64,000 nt of DNA from Gerris lacustris (Eukaryota; Arthropoda; Insecta; Hemiptera; Gerridae). The notes under the pieces were generated by a model that ran no database searches, was not told where the DNA came from, and worked only from the letters and a program-made list of their open reading frames with translations. Of this stretch, positions 9,901 to 21,791 are shown piece after piece. The position numbers and the translations under genes are program-made. Numbering within the stretch: position 1 is the first letter of the stretch; every line of letters starts with the position of its first letter. The DNA lies in NCBI GenBank assembly GCA_951217055.1, contig OX578278.1, positions 44,281,574 to 44,345,573 of the forward strand, written 5' to 3'.

Positions 9901-12476
9901 GATTTCGATTGTTCTTTAAATTTGTTTCGTTTCCGATGGTGAATTATTAACGCTCTGTGGATAAGATGAATAAAATTACTTTTCTATTATGTACATTTGT
10001 GTAAAATTGGTTGTTAAATGTGAACTCAATGGCCTTAGATTTGTTTACGATTGAATTTTACGCCGGCTCGTAAATAAAAATTGTAAGTTAATTACTTTTT
10101 CTAATACCCTAATCGGTTTTAAATGTTATATTTTTACTAGGAGCATAAACAAGTTTTTCTGGTTGTCAATGTTTTTCTTGAGAATAACAATGAGATCGAT
10201 TTTAACGACTGTTTGTTGGTGGTGTTCCTTTGTCTCTACGACTTTAAAATAAGCAATTGAGGAATTGACAACTCGAGTTTCTTCTGTTATCTACTTGTAA
10301 CGTGTTTATCAAACTGTTAAACTTAGTTATGGGTTTCTTTAATGAGGTTCTTTGTTAGTTTCTCGTAATTTAAAAAGAACCTCCCCCTCTTGCTTAGTGG
10401 AAGCCTGCAGTCGAAACCAATACTTAGAAGTTATAAATAATAGAAATTTACGACGATCTTAGTTCGTTTACAATTTGTAATAATTGTTAAAAAAAATATC
10501 CTTTTGTTTCTGCTCTATTTTAATTAAATTCTATAATTGAGTAAATCCACTCTTTGAATGTAAGGCCTAATTCAATATTTTTAGTTAATAATTTATCAGT
10601 AGTTTGTAAACAAACTTTGTCTAAATAGTCATTAGATGTTAAATCCCTGTTTTCTTCTTTTTATTGTACTATTAGGTACTTTTGAGTATGCTAGGTGTCA
10701 CCTATTTTTCTTGAATGTTGTAATTTTACCAGCATTTAATTATTTGTTTTGGGTAAAATACTGAATATCTGAAGTTCTTTATATAGTAATTAATTTAATT
10801 AAGTTAAATTAGTTGGCAACATTTATGTCGTTAAGAGAAGTTTGGTTGGCAGCCTTGTTAAATGATGAAGTCAGTGGTTTCTTGTGCTGGTGCAAGCTTT
10901 AAATCAAATTGGTCAACAAAATAATTTTTAATAAATATAATGCAGGTTGGCAGCTTAAACAGGTTAGTTATTATAATTTTGGATTTCGGTAGAGTTGAGT
11001 CTAATGACTTAATCCAGGCAAAGTTTAAATTCCTTCCTTGATCTTTGTTTTTCATCTTAAAGGGAAATAATGACATTTCGTTAAATTCCACAGAGGCTTC
11101 AAATTGGACTTTAAAGCCATTCTCAGGTGTCAATGACTGTCAAATAAGGTTGACCTGTCTCAAATAGGGCAAGAATATATTACCTAGAAACATCTACTTG
11201 GAGCTTTAAATCACCATAATTTTTATTCCTTAACATTATTTTTTCACCCAGATATGGGTGCCACGGCCATAGGCCGATTTGAAATGTGTAAAAAAACAAA
11301 TTATGTATTCTTTATTATGTTTTTATGTAAATATTTATTTCAATAAATGGCAATTAAAATTAAAAAAAAAAAACAACATTATTTTGGTCCCATTGCTTAG
11401 AGAGACAGAAATATGGGTAAAACTGCATTTATCAAGCCACCTTAGGAAAAGAGGTTAGAATTTGGAAGGGGGGGGGACTCACTCGAATGTACTATTTAGA
11501 CAAAGGGATATCATCTCTAAAATGTATTAATTATATAGATATAAGCTTTCAAATTAATAAATCTCAAAAAAGTTGATTATATAAAAATATTTTTATAAAC
11601 AAGCTTTTATTCATATTCTTCTCAGCAAACCCTTTCATTTGATACCCATATCATGGGCGTGCTTAAAAAATAATAGTCCACCATCTTGGGCATCCCGCCA
11701 TATTGGATTTAGAATGACGTCCAAACTAAATGTGTATGCAAAATTTCAATTCAATCGGTTGAGGATAACTGCTTTAAAATTCAGTTGCAAGATTTGACCC
11801 GAACATACATACATACATTGCAAGTTAAATAAAAGCTTTTAATAGACTGCTTTGACATTTTACATAGGGATATAATCTCTTAAGTGTATAAATCAAGCAA
11901 AATTGTGCTTCCAAGCGATTCCCGACTGTATTGATAACTGCAGTTTAGCCAAAATAAAATATGTTTTTTAATAGAAGCAGTGACTATTTGGATATTTCTT
12001 CTCATTAAATTTAAATATTGCTTAGAATACTATTGTTGTATATATGAGGGCCTTCCTTTAATTATAGTGAGTGCGGTAAGCTATCTTACCTTTGACTTAC
12101 TTCATTGAAGTAATTGTTGGTGGTTATGAATTAACTCCAGCAATTATTTTAGATTTTTAGCTTACAGTTGAAGTTTATTTTTAACTTTTTACTTCAAACA
12201 TTATAATAGTTATCTTCTGACATTGTGTAGTATCACTATTTAACTTCTACTTGAGGTTTTTAGCAGTACAACTGATTACAGATTAGCTAAAAATATGATG
12301 TTGCTATGTGGATTTTATGTATGTTCTTTTAGATTACAAGGAAACAAGAGAGCCCTCCATTGTTTACTATGCATCTTTACTGCTTTATTCCTAACTTGAT
12401 CATTATTCTTTAGTTGGTAAAATTATAAATAATTTTGCTCATAACCTTTACTGATTGATGCTATTTATTTTTTCAG
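9901..12476 (+). other. Upstream region or 5' UTR intron of the plus-strand gene
   Basis: AT-rich stretch with no convincing coding exon. It holds a truncated LINE 3' end (11243-11374), a G-run near 11466 and a tail-like repeat near 11880 that echoes one at 8460 (both contain TATAATCTC, TAAATCA and CAAGCGATTC). A 91-codon open frame on the minus strand at 10858-11133 matches nothing I recognise. Confidence 0.35.
11243..11374 (+). mobile_element. 5'-truncated LINE 3' end with poly-A and TSD
   Basis: About 130 bp ending in CAATAAATGGCAATTAAAATT plus an A-tail. It is flanked by an 11-bp direct repeat AACATTATTTT at 11232-11242 and 11375-11385, a typical target-site duplication of target-primed insertion. 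The internal piece GGTGCCACGGCC...GGCCGATT recurs in part near 20035. The clade cannot be told from this fragment. Confidence 0.65.
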
Positions 12477-12547
12477 ATTTATAATGAAGAACTGGTTGGC
12501 GTCTCTTTGCCTTCAGAGGATTGTTCTTCCTGTAGCTCTCATTGCAG
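12477..12547 (+). CDS. First coding exon of a plus-strand host gene (signal peptide or anchor)
   Basis: A pyrimidine-rich tract and TTTTTTCAG precede the exon, and a GCAG|GTATTA donor follows. The ATG at 12484 opens 21 codons (MKNWLASLCLQRIVLPVALI...A) and ends in phase 1. The basic-then-hydrophobic profile fits a signal peptide or signal anchor. No in-frame stop lies within the exon. I cannot identify the family from so few residues and see no partner exon downstream in the window. The exon could still be a chance open stretch; the paired splice signals and the divergent gene upstream argue for reality. Confidence 0.5.
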
Positions 12548-12733
12548 GTATTAAAATAAAATTATTTATTTGTCTTTTTCCTGAAATAAATTAGATATTC
12601 TCATTTAATTGATGCAACCTCTATTAAGGTAGAATTTGTGACAGGGATTCAGTTACTGTAAACATGTCTACAGTCTGTACGATATGTGTTTTAAATTTTG
12701 CCTGGTAAGAGCTAATATGAGTTCAAGATATTT

Positions 12734-12933
12734 NNNNNNNNNNNNNNNNNNNNNNNNNNNNNNNNNNNNNNNNNNNNNNNNNNNNNNNNNNNNNNNNNNN
12801 NNNNNNNNNNNNNNNNNNNNNNNNNNNNNNNNNNNNNNNNNNNNNNNNNNNNNNNNNNNNNNNNNNNNNNNNNNNNNNNNNNNNNNNNNNNNNNNNNNNN
12901 NNNNNNNNNNNNNNNNNNNNNNNNNNNNNNNNN
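12734..12933. other. Assembly gap of 200 N
   Basis: Exactly 200 unspecified bases, probably a placeholder of unknown true size. It cuts into the left side of the BEL/Pao relic, so the amount of missing element is unknown. Confidence 0.98.
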
Positions 12934-13925
12934 TTCTGATGTCAAAAGTGCAAGTTTTAATAGGAAATAACTGTCTTCAAAATCTGTGCCCTCTGGAGGT
13001 ATTTCGCGGGTGCGGACCCGAGCCATTCGGTATAAGGACCGAGCTGGGTTGGGGAGTTATTGGACCAAAAGGAACGTATAATAGTAAAGAGATCGATCGG
13101 CCCGCTTCGTTGGGTAAAATAACAGTAAAGAAAGTTTTAAACCTATTCGAAAAAAAGGAGAATCTAGAAAGTCTCAATTATGGGCTAGGGTGGTCGGTAA
13201 ATGATCGTAAGTTCATTAGTAAAGTAGAGAAGGGTCCAATACACAGACCGGATAACCATTACGAAATGCCAGACCCTTCCAAATCGAAAAACCCGAAGTT
13301 GCCAAATAATAATAGGACAGCAGAGGCTAGATTGAGACAGTCAAAGAATAAATTTAAGAACGTGAAATTTAGAAAGGACTATAATACATTTGTGGGAGAT
13401 AAGTTGGCCAAAGGACATGAGGAAAAGGCTACTGACCAGGATATTGAATCGGGAAGGATCTGGTTTCTACCCTACCACGGGGAGTACCAACCTAAAAAGT
13501 CAAACAGCGATCAGACCATCAAAAATTGCTCAGCGCCAAACGAATGGCATCACACTAAAGAGAAGGTCGCGAATTTAGCCTCTAGATCGGCCGAACAGAT
13601 AAAGAGCTCTCACTGGATTCTAGGTCCAGAATGTTTGTGGAAATTCGATAGCTTTATAGGTAACGATATTGAAGGAAGCTTCGAAATACCAAGCGAAGAC
13701 CCAGAAGTGAGAAAAGAAGTGGCTTGCCGAGCAAGATCATGGCAATGGCAAAAAAGAAGGTGGTGTAATGTGCAACACCTAACTGACGAATTTTGGTGCT
13801 GCTGGAAGAAAAAATTTCTTCAATCGCCTCAGCAAAGCAAGAAGTGGCAGCATAGTAGGACTGGTTCATCCCCACCGAGAAGCCTTATTAACGATGACAT
13901 TGCAAGCAATGGAGGAGCCATGTGA
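12934..13925 (+). pseudogene. BEL/Pao retrotransposon relic with large in-frame internal deletions
   Basis: After the gap the frame stays open to TGA at 13925. It begins with the aspartic-protease end and linker typical of BEL/Pao (VLIGNN, PLEVFRG, LGWGVIGPKG), continues through LNYGLGWSVNDR and reaches the start of reverse transcriptase (RKDYNTF, GRIWFLPYHGEYQPKK). It then jumps directly to the end of RNase H (SAPNEWHH, KEKVANLASRS, GPECLWKFD), omitting the RT catalytic core. A second jump after DPEVRKE leads to the integrase C-terminus (KRRWCNVQHL.DEFW), omitting the zinc-binding and DDE regions. It cannot encode active enzymes. No LTRs were located. Base composition is more GC-rich than its surroundings. 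Confidence 0.8.
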
Positions 13926-14540
13926 CTGCATTCATTGGATAACGTATAATGTTTACTTTATTATTTTCTTTCTTTGTTTATTTTGTTCTATATGTCAAAA
14001 TTTCGTATTATTGAGTTTTAGTTGTGCATAGCTTTTTTACGGGAATTATAGACTATTAAGAAATATGGTATTTAGTGTTTATTTTCTCAGTAAAAAAGGG
14101 CAACAAGGTATCTGACTGCCAAGAATTATAGCGGCAGTCATAAGTAATAACTCAAGAAATTTGTGCAGTGCCACGTGCTATGATTGAAAGGTTTATGGAT
14201 CACTTCCTAAATGCCTGGACAATAATGGTCACCACTTAGATGCCATTTTTTTATGGAATTGTATATGTAGTCTTAAGAAAAAATAAAAATTTTAATTTGT
14301 TTAAAATCATCTGTGGTAATGTTTTAAAAGGTGTTAACACTTCCCTGTCAAATTCTGTATTAACGATAAAGTGGAAATATTGTTTTTTGGACTTCCTGTC
14401 ACTAAGTCATAACAATTTGTTAGTGAATTAATTTGGTCATACTATGTACTAAAGGATACTTAAGTATGTTGTACAAGCACACAAGGGACAAGGGAAGGTA
14501 CAAGCACACAGGGTAGGTACAAGCATTAGGGTTTGTATAA

Positions 14541-15475
14541 TCACCCCAAATGCGCTGGGCCCGCCGTATTTGGCCGATGGAATTAAATTCATTAAACACC
14601 AAAGCAGCCCGATTGTTGGCTGAGCCCGGAATTTTTTCCGCAGGATTCAAATTAGAAAACATAAACTAAGTAGGCCCAATTGCCGATGAAACTAAAACTG
14701 TACCGGCCCGATTGCCGGCAAGGCCCGGATTTTTGCCGATGAAACTAAAACTATACCGGCCCGATTGCCAACTACGCCCGGATTTTTGCCGATGAAACTA
14801 AAACTATTAAACACTATACCGGCCCGATTGCCGGCTAGGCCCGGATTTTTGGCGATGAAACTATAACTATTAAACACTATACCGGCCCGATTGCCGGCTA
14901 GGCCCGGATTTTTGCCGATGAAACTAAAACTATTTAACACTATACCGGCCCGATTGCCGGCTGGGCCCGGATTTTTGCCGATGAAACTAAAACTGTACCG
15001 GCCCAATTGCCGGCTAGGCCCGGATTTTTTGCCGATGAAACTAAAACTATACCGGCCCGATTGCGGGCTAGGCCCAGATTTTTGCCGATGAAACTAAAAC
15101 TATTAAAAACTATACCGGCCCGATTGCCGGCTAAGCCCGGATTTTTGTCGATAGAATTAAATTAGGAAGCCTAAATTTAGTCGGCCCAATTGCCGGCTTG
15201 GCCCGGATTTCTGCTGATGAAACTAAAACTATTTAACACTATACCGGCCCGATTGCCGGCTTGACCCGGATTTTTGCCGATGAAACTAAAACTATTAAAC
15301 ACTATAACGGCCCGATTGCCGGCTAGGCCCGGATTTTTGCCGATGGAATTAAATTAGAAAGCATAAATTAAGTTGGCCCAATTGCCGGCTTGACCCGGAT
15401 TTTTGCCGATGAAACTAAAACTATTAAACACTAAAACGGCCCGATTGCCGGCTAGGCCCGGATTTTTGCCTTGAA
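14541..15475. repeat. GC-rich minisatellite, about 14 units of 53-68 bp
   Basis: Units share CGGCCCGATTGCCGGC, GGCCCGGATTTTTGCCG and ATGAAACTAAAACTAT. Two main lengths alternate: about 53 bp, and about 67 bp when TTAAACACTAT is present. Some units replace the tail with GGAATTAAATTAGAAAGC. CGGCCCGATTGCCGGC contains a near-perfect palindrome. Open frames through the array are repeat translations. There are no unique spacers, so it is not a CRISPR-like array. Confidence 0.9.
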
Positions 15476-16160
15476 ATTATTGAAACCGGAGACATAATAT
15501 TTGTACTTTAGAACGATCGCAGTGTATCAAATTTTGACAGATTTATAAAACTGGGGAAAATTAAATAAATTTGACAATAATAAATAGGTTATAAAATGAT
15601 TAAAGTATACGAAATAGTACGCGAGGAAGCTAAGTGCAACACCAATTGGCAGACTATTTACTAAGGTGACATTATTTTGTATTGATTACTACAAGTAATC
15701 TAAAACCCAATACATTGAGGTCTGAGTTATTTAAAGTTTTACAGCCTCTATGTAATTTTTTAGGTGTTATCTCATAGGATTTTAATATTATTAAATATGA
15801 GGTTAGAAATTGAAATTAGGGTGTTCAAAGGGGGAGAAATTTCAATTTATTATAAATTATAGGGTATACTAAACCCGCATATAGTCAGTCAAGGTAAGGT
15901 TTGCCCCCCCCCCCCCCCCAAAAAAAAATTTTTTTTTCCTCGTAATTTAAAATGATGTAATTTAAAAAGACCTTCATTTTTACCTATACAAAATGTTGGA
16001 GGGTTAATATCGGGCATTATAAAATACAATTTAGAATTTTTTTATTTATTTAATTTGTTAAACAAGTTTATATATTATATATATTTACACGTTATATTTA
16101 TTTTTTATTTTCATGAAAAAACGTTAGTCATAACCTACAATAATTAACATATTTGGAAAA
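15476..16160. other. AT-rich stretch with a C16 tract
   Basis: No gene or definable element. A run of about 16 C at 15903-15918 is followed by A9 and T9. Confidence 0.4.
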
Positions 16161-16169
16161 AATAGGTAT

Positions 16170-16631
16170 GTATATAAAATATTTTATCTGACAGCTGTCA
16201 CATTCGTAGTCCAAATTATTGGGTTTCAAGATCCGCACAATCCATATAGGCTCACCCTTTACATTGCCGACACTGAATCCAGTCCTCCTCAATTGTTTCA
16301 TCACAAATGATGCAGTGAGTGACTGCATGTTTACAGTCTTTTTTGTCTGATATTTTCACTTTACTCTTAGAATTTCCTTCATTTCTGCGATTTTGTTCTT
16401 TCAGCAGCTTTTTAGCTTCTGCAATCTTTAATTTTTCTTCTTTTTATTTTTCTTTTGAACGAGTTCATTTTTATAAGGAGTTGATGTTAAGATCTCACTC
16501 TTTTCGCCCCTACTTTGTCTTGACTCAAATCTTGTGCGGAATGTGCATGGAAGTGGGGACATTAGTTCCAAACAGGTCCAAACAACATATCCAATAATTG
16601 TAGATACTGAACCATTTGTTAGGAAATCCAT
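16170..16631 (-). pseudogene. C-terminal relic of a pogo/Tigger-like DDE transposase with PHD-type zinc finger
   Basis: Reading the minus strand from 16631, the text has SRTRFESRQSRGEKSEILT followed by lysine-rich linker and then CIICDETIEEDWIQCRQC from 16314 downward. The Cys-rich module continues ...MDCA... and ECDSCQ, forming the C4HC3-like pattern that many Tigger/jerky-type DDE_1 transposases carry at their C-terminus. A tryptophan after CKG is now TGA, and one frameshift separates the two halves of the finger. The catalytic domain is absent. Confidence 0.6.
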
Positions 16632-17790
16632 TTTTTTGGTACTTATTGACTGGACTATTATTGGAAAGCGATTTTATAAAAAAATGTTTGTCCGATATAA
16701 CCCTCCATGAGCATGTCCGATATAAACCGACGAAAACACTTTGGTAATTTGGCTATCAAAAATCTATTATCAATCCCATATCAGATTTAATGCATATAAG
16801 ATTAAGTAAAAGATTACACTTTTTTATCAATATACTTAGAATGTAAATTTATAGATGTCCGATAATACCCGACCTTCCCCTATGTACCAAATTTCAGATC
16901 TCTAGGTCCACTTGAAGCTGAGATAATAGAATGTAAATAAATCCAAGATGGCGGCTATAATTCAATATGCTGGCCATATATTGAAATAAAAATGGCCGCA
17001 CTTTTCTATTTATGGAACACTATCTATGTACAAAATTTCAAATCTTCATGTCAATGGGAAGTAGGAGAATTAGTAATCAGTCAGTCAATCACTGTCCCTC
17101 TTAGTTTTATATATATAGATTATTTACTCAAGCAGAAATTGAAGCCTAAGGGAATAGAATCAGTAGTAATTAAAATTATTTAAATATCGTGTAACTTAAA
17201 CTTACAAATTTAAAAGATTATGTCACTATGTAATTAAACTTCTTAATTTAGAATATTTGTTTAGAACAGCTGAATTTATTTTAAGTTTAGCAGTTCGTGA
17301 CCATATAGATAAACAAAATAGAGTGGGAAAATTAAATACGGTAAAATAAAACAAATATTTTCTTAGCCCAATAGCAATGTCTAATCTATGTAGAGATCTA
17401 TGTAGAGGAAGAGGATGGACTAAATATGGTGACATCACAATCCTTATTGCCACTTGTTTACTGTCACATTATGGAGTTCTATTAATCAAATCCAATACTA
17501 TATTTTCTTAATATCAAATTATGGGGATATAATAAGCTAAACAAAATACAATTTGTATAGAAAAACTGCAGATTAAAACGTTGCCTGCTTTTAAAATATT
17601 CTTCTTTTCGTACCTTTTATGTGTTTTAGTAGTTTTCCAATTAAATAAAGCATGATTTTTTTTTTTTAATTCTAACTTATTAGTACCGTTTTGAGGAAAC
17701 ACTTTTTTATTTACTAATTTTTAATTTGGAGGAAAACGGCCCCAAATATAGAGCCAAACTTCATTTAACGATTTTTCCTTGAGGAATGGC
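16632..17790. repeat. Anonymous dispersed repeat remnants
   Basis: 16860-17120 contains phrases typical of non-coding insect transposon remnants (AAATTTCAGATCTC, CAAGATGGCGGC, ATCAGTCAGTCAATCACT, TTATATATATAGAT). Ends are not definable. The rest is AT-rich with no gene signal. Confidence 0.35.
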
Positions 17791-17797
17791 CCAAGTA

Positions 17798-17986
17798 CAG
17801 TGGCGTAACTATGGGCCCGCAATGCGGGGAGGCCCCCAGTGTCAGGGGCCCCCAAATCAACGACGAGGGGGCCCCCAGTTCAAAACGCAAGAGGTTTTTT
17901 TTTTTTGCTCATCAATTTTGTTTGGCGAGGGGCCCCCAAAAAGATTTTGCGCGGGGGCCCCCAATGCCCGGCTAGCTACGCCACTG
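17798..17986. mobile_element. Short hAT-type MITE (189 bp)
   Basis: Starts CAGTGGCGTAACTA and ends TAGCTACGCCACTG. It is flanked by 8-bp repeats CCCAAGTA and CCAAAGTA (one mismatch) at 17790-17797 and 17987-17994, as expected of hAT insertion. The interior consists of repeated GGGGGCCCCC blocks. The same family occurs at 21647-21791. Confidence 0.85.
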
Positions 17987-17994
17987 CCAAAGTA

Positions 17995-20092
17995 CCTGCA
18001 TCGTAGGATAGGGCATTCAAATCTGTTCTGTAGTTTGGTTGCACACAGTCATTAAACCATGGACAAACTTTTCTTGAAATAAACCTTTAAGGACGCAGAG
18101 GATACTTATAAATCTTTTAATATTTTTTTAAAAAATGCGTTTCTCAATGCATTCCTTAAAGAAGTAAAAGTATGTTTCTTAGTAACCAATTTACCAGGTT
18201 AAACATAATACTATATTCAATTCTTGCATAAAACTTAAATTGCAATAGTTCAAACGAGTAATGGTTTTGAATGCACGTTTTTTTCTAAAGTTAAACTCTA
18301 TTGGTGTCAGGAGTCCTTAATACGTATAAAGTCATGAAATCGAATTATTTCTTTGATGAGAAAATAATGAACTACATGGACTAAAACAAAGAAAATCTGT
18401 TAAAGTGAGTTAACATTTCTGTTCAATTCGTAAATTACATGATCATAGTTACCAAAAACTTTGTTGAAATAAATCTAAATTGGTGTTATTTGGTTGGAAA
18501 ATATAGAACTATAAATTGTTTCGTGTCCGAAATTCTTAGTTTGAACCTATTACAAATTTAGTTCTCATTGACTTCGTATTTATTATATAATAGCCTAGGT
18601 GTGGTCTTTGATATTTGGATTTGGTGTTACTCATGGTTCTGGCTAAGACTCTGTTAGTTTGTTTGTGAGCGTACATAGTGGTTTTTGGCACGGATATTCC
18701 CTTGGGGGAAGAGGGAGAGGGTAATATTGACGCAGCTCTCTCAAAATGTCACCCCCTCCTTCCGATACCCCCCCCCCCGTATACACGATAATTAAATGGC
18801 GCCCATAACTCCTAAAATTATTAGACCTCACCAAAATTTTATAGCTGTCTTATTGTTAAGCTTTCTTATCCCTTTGCCTAGCCTTAATGAAATCCTAATT
18901 TTCGGAAGGATTTCTCATGGTTCGGTGTAGGATTTATTGGCGTGCTTTTTGAGGAAGAAAAAGAAGATTACGACCCAACTAAAGTTAAATCTAAACTTTA
19001 AAAATTAAAAAAAAATAGATATCAAAGATACAAATCTGTCGGATACAAATATTTCTAAACTTTCTGATATTTCAAGTACCTACGTTTTAGAATTAAAAAA
19101 AAAATATTAGGTTTTAAATTTAGGGCTGAAATTCATTTCACGATTTTACCTATGATTTTTTGGACATGTACGCCAGAATTAATCGAATAAGTCAAAAAAA
19201 TTGTTAATTCTTCAGTTAATCCCTTCAATTTGATTTTTTCCATTGGCAATTAATTGGGCCATTAGGGATGATAAAAAACATTAATTGTTTAACATAATCA
19301 TTTATCTGGATTTTTATCTTTTGTTATTTTATTTATGTTTTAACCACGTCTACACATCTCTATTGTTCACCTATTACTCTAATCAGTGGAAAAAAAAATC
19401 TTGAAAACAGTTCCGACGATTTTTATAAAATAAATTTAAAAGTTTGTATATTTAATTAAAAATCTACAAGTAAGTATTTTTCGCGAAACATCTAATTCCT
19501 GAGGTAAGAGCTATAATTGCAAAAGGTAAGAGGTAGGGTTTGATTTCCCCACGGGGAGGGGGATATTTTTTTTTGGCAAACTGATAAAAAAAATGTTGAT
19601 TTATAATTTAATCATGAAAACCCAAAATAACTAACAAATGGAAAACACTGGACTTATGTACTATTATTTATTTGTATCAGATAGATTTTTTTCATGGTAT
19701 TTCTCTTCGTGTTTTATTAGATGGAACTAATATCTTTTTTCTCACGGATTTAATAAAACTATATATCCGAATAAATTTTCGGTTCTCCAATCTTTTTACA
19801 TAGAAATTCTTCACGCGCTCTGTGTGTACAATCTATTACCAATAATTACAAGTGGGTTTCTTATTGTCTATTTTTTTCTTATTATCACATTGATAACATT
19901 TTATTATTTTATTAGTGAAAAGTATAATAACATTGATACAGCGTGATTTTGCTACCACTGCATTCTTTCTGCCCATTGGCATACCATGGCAAATATTCTA
20001 GAGACTAGCCCTTGTCTCTACCACTCCATCTGACTGCCACGGCCGATTTTTTTCTGGGTGGGTTAAGCCCAAGATGTGTAGAATATAATATA
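17995..20092. other. AT-rich stretch without recognisable gene
   Basis: Only degenerate repeat phrases are visible, such as the TTCCGACGATTTTTATAAAA motif near 19410, which also occurs near 22385 and 55995. A C/G-rich patch at 18700-18780 contains a C9 run. No coding signal. Confidence 0.35.
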
Positions 20093-20214
20093 TTCTACTC
20101 CAGTGCCGGAACTAGCCGTGTGCATGGGGTCAGCCGCACACGGGCCTCGGGGTAAGGGGGGCCTCACTTCCGCTCGGCCAGTTATAAAAAAAAATATAAA
20201 TGAAGAAAAAATAA

Positions 20215-20592
20215 AGAATAATTTTACTAAAAATGTAGTAGGTAAAGGGGAGGACGCCCTTTAGTTTCCACAGTAGACCCTGGTGCCAAATCCTATCAAA
20301 GGCCTGGGCCTCATCTAAGAAGACACCAGTGCAATACTGTTTTCGCTCAAGGGAGGATGAGATGGAGTCGACAATCCGGTGGCACTGTTGGATGGTGGAA
20401 TGTTGGGATCGAAAGCCAAACTGGTGATTAGGTAGGATATTGAATGTATGGAATATTTTGGAGATTCGTTTTAGGAGTAGTTTTTCTAGGATTTTACCAA
20501 AGATAGGAAGTAGGCTAATAGGACCTACTACCTTATCCTTAAATCCTACCTTCATGATAGACACTTCCATGTAAGCTGTGGTGGTGCCCGTT
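20215..20592 (-). pseudogene. Jockey-clade LINE RT fragment, inverted 5' part of a twin-primed insertion
   Basis: Minus-strand translation gives PISLLPIFGKILEKLLLKRI, NHQFGFRSQHSTIQQCHRI, CTGVFLDEAQAFDRIWHQGL and LLWKLKGVLPFTYY. These are RT domains 2-4 of a Jockey-like element, matching the copy at 53.8-54.1 kb. It stops where the reference copy continues toward the catalytic box, and the next part of the protein appears on the opposite strand from about 20593. Confidence 0.85.
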
Positions 20593-21554
20593 CGCCTACA
20601 TGTCCTATTCTTGCGGGTGTACCGCAAGGAAGTATTCTTGGTCCTTTATTATACTCTTTTTATACATCCGATATCCCTCAACTTCCGACTACCCAATTAG
20701 CTACCTTCGCTGATGATAAGTGTATATTCTCCATATCCTCTGATCCCAATATAGCATCCACCAACATCCAAAACCACCTTAATCTCCTTGAACCTTGGTT
20801 AAGGAAATGGAGAATAAAAATTAATGAGCAGAAAAGTGTCCATGTCACTTTTACTCTCAGACATTTAACTTGTCCTCCAGTCATCCTCAACCAAGGAGTC
20901 ATCCCTTAATCCTCTTCCGTAAGATACCTAGGTCTCCATCTTGACCGACGATTGACTTGGGCTCTGCACACCAAAACTAAACGTACGGACACTAACAGAC
21001 GGTACAAACTCTTACTGCGACTCCTCGACCAAAGATCCCACCTATCCCTTTCTAATAAACTCCTTATCTACAATTCAATACTCAAACCTATTTGGACCTA
21101 TGGAATTGAGCTATGGGGTTGCACCAAACGCTCCAATTCTTATAGGATCCAATCCCTTCAGTCTAAGATCCTTCGAAAAATCACTAACTCTCCCGCATAC
21201 GTTTCCAATCTCACAATCCACAACGACCTCAAAGTTCCTTATGTACAAGACCTCGCTTCTTCCCGCTACATAAAATTCCATGAAAACCTAAACCATCATC
21301 CTAATCCTTTAGTTGAATCCATGGCTTCCATCCATATCCCCGACCGCCCTCCCCGTCGGCTGAAGAGGTGTTGGCCAAGAGATTTATTACAATAATAAAA
21401 TAATGTACAATACCTGTTAGGAGTGCTGCCACTGGGTAGCCTCTCCTCTCACGACACACCATGCTAATTAATCTTTGTAATAGCTATGTTACTAATAGCA
21501 ATCTTTTGCAAGTAACTTAAAAAAAAAAATTAAAAAAAAAAAAAAAAAAAAAAA
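20593..21554 (+). pseudogene. Jockey-clade LINE RT C-terminus and 3' end, forward part of the twin-primed insertion
   Basis: The plus-strand frame reads AGVPQGSILGPLLYSFYTSD, then FADDK (catalytic box), WLRKWRIKINEQKS and, after a TAA at 20906-20908, VRYLGLHLDRRLTW and the usual tail ending RRLKRCWPRDLLQ at 21394. A short UTR and an A-rich tail (21518-21554) follow. Together with the inverted upstream segment this gives the classic order of twin priming: inverted 5' part, then forward 3' part, with about 30 codons lost at the joint. Confidence 0.85.
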
Positions 21555-21646
21555 TGTGAAGTTAGTTTATATTTTATTTATTACCATTGTTATAATTAAT
21601 ATTATTTTTATGTGGTAGGTATCTATATTCTTTTCCACATAATAAT

Positions 21647-21791
21647 CAGTGGGCGTAACTAGACCATTGGGGGGCCCCCCGCAAGAAATTTTTGGGGGCC
21701 CCTCGCAAAGAAAATCGATGAGCAAAAAAAAAAAACCTATTTCTGGATTTGGGGGCCCCCCGCAATACGGGGGGCCATAGTTACGCCACTG
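21647..21791. mobile_element. Short hAT-type MITE (145 bp) nested in the larger hAT element
   Basis: Ends CAGTGGGCGTAACTAG and CATAGTTACGCCACTG, with a perfect 8-bp TSD ATAATAAT at 21639-21646 and 21792-21799. Internal GGGGGCCCCCCGCAA blocks and an A12 run match the family at 17798-17986 in inverted orientation. Confidence 0.88.

Noticed and set aside
14692..15091. Open frames of 66-104 codons on both strands
   Set aside because: They follow the minisatellite units, and codon content is dictated by the repeat period.
14541..15475. Regularly spaced repeats as a possible CRISPR array
   Set aside because: The units adjoin each other with no unique spacers, lengths vary, and the context is eukaryotic.
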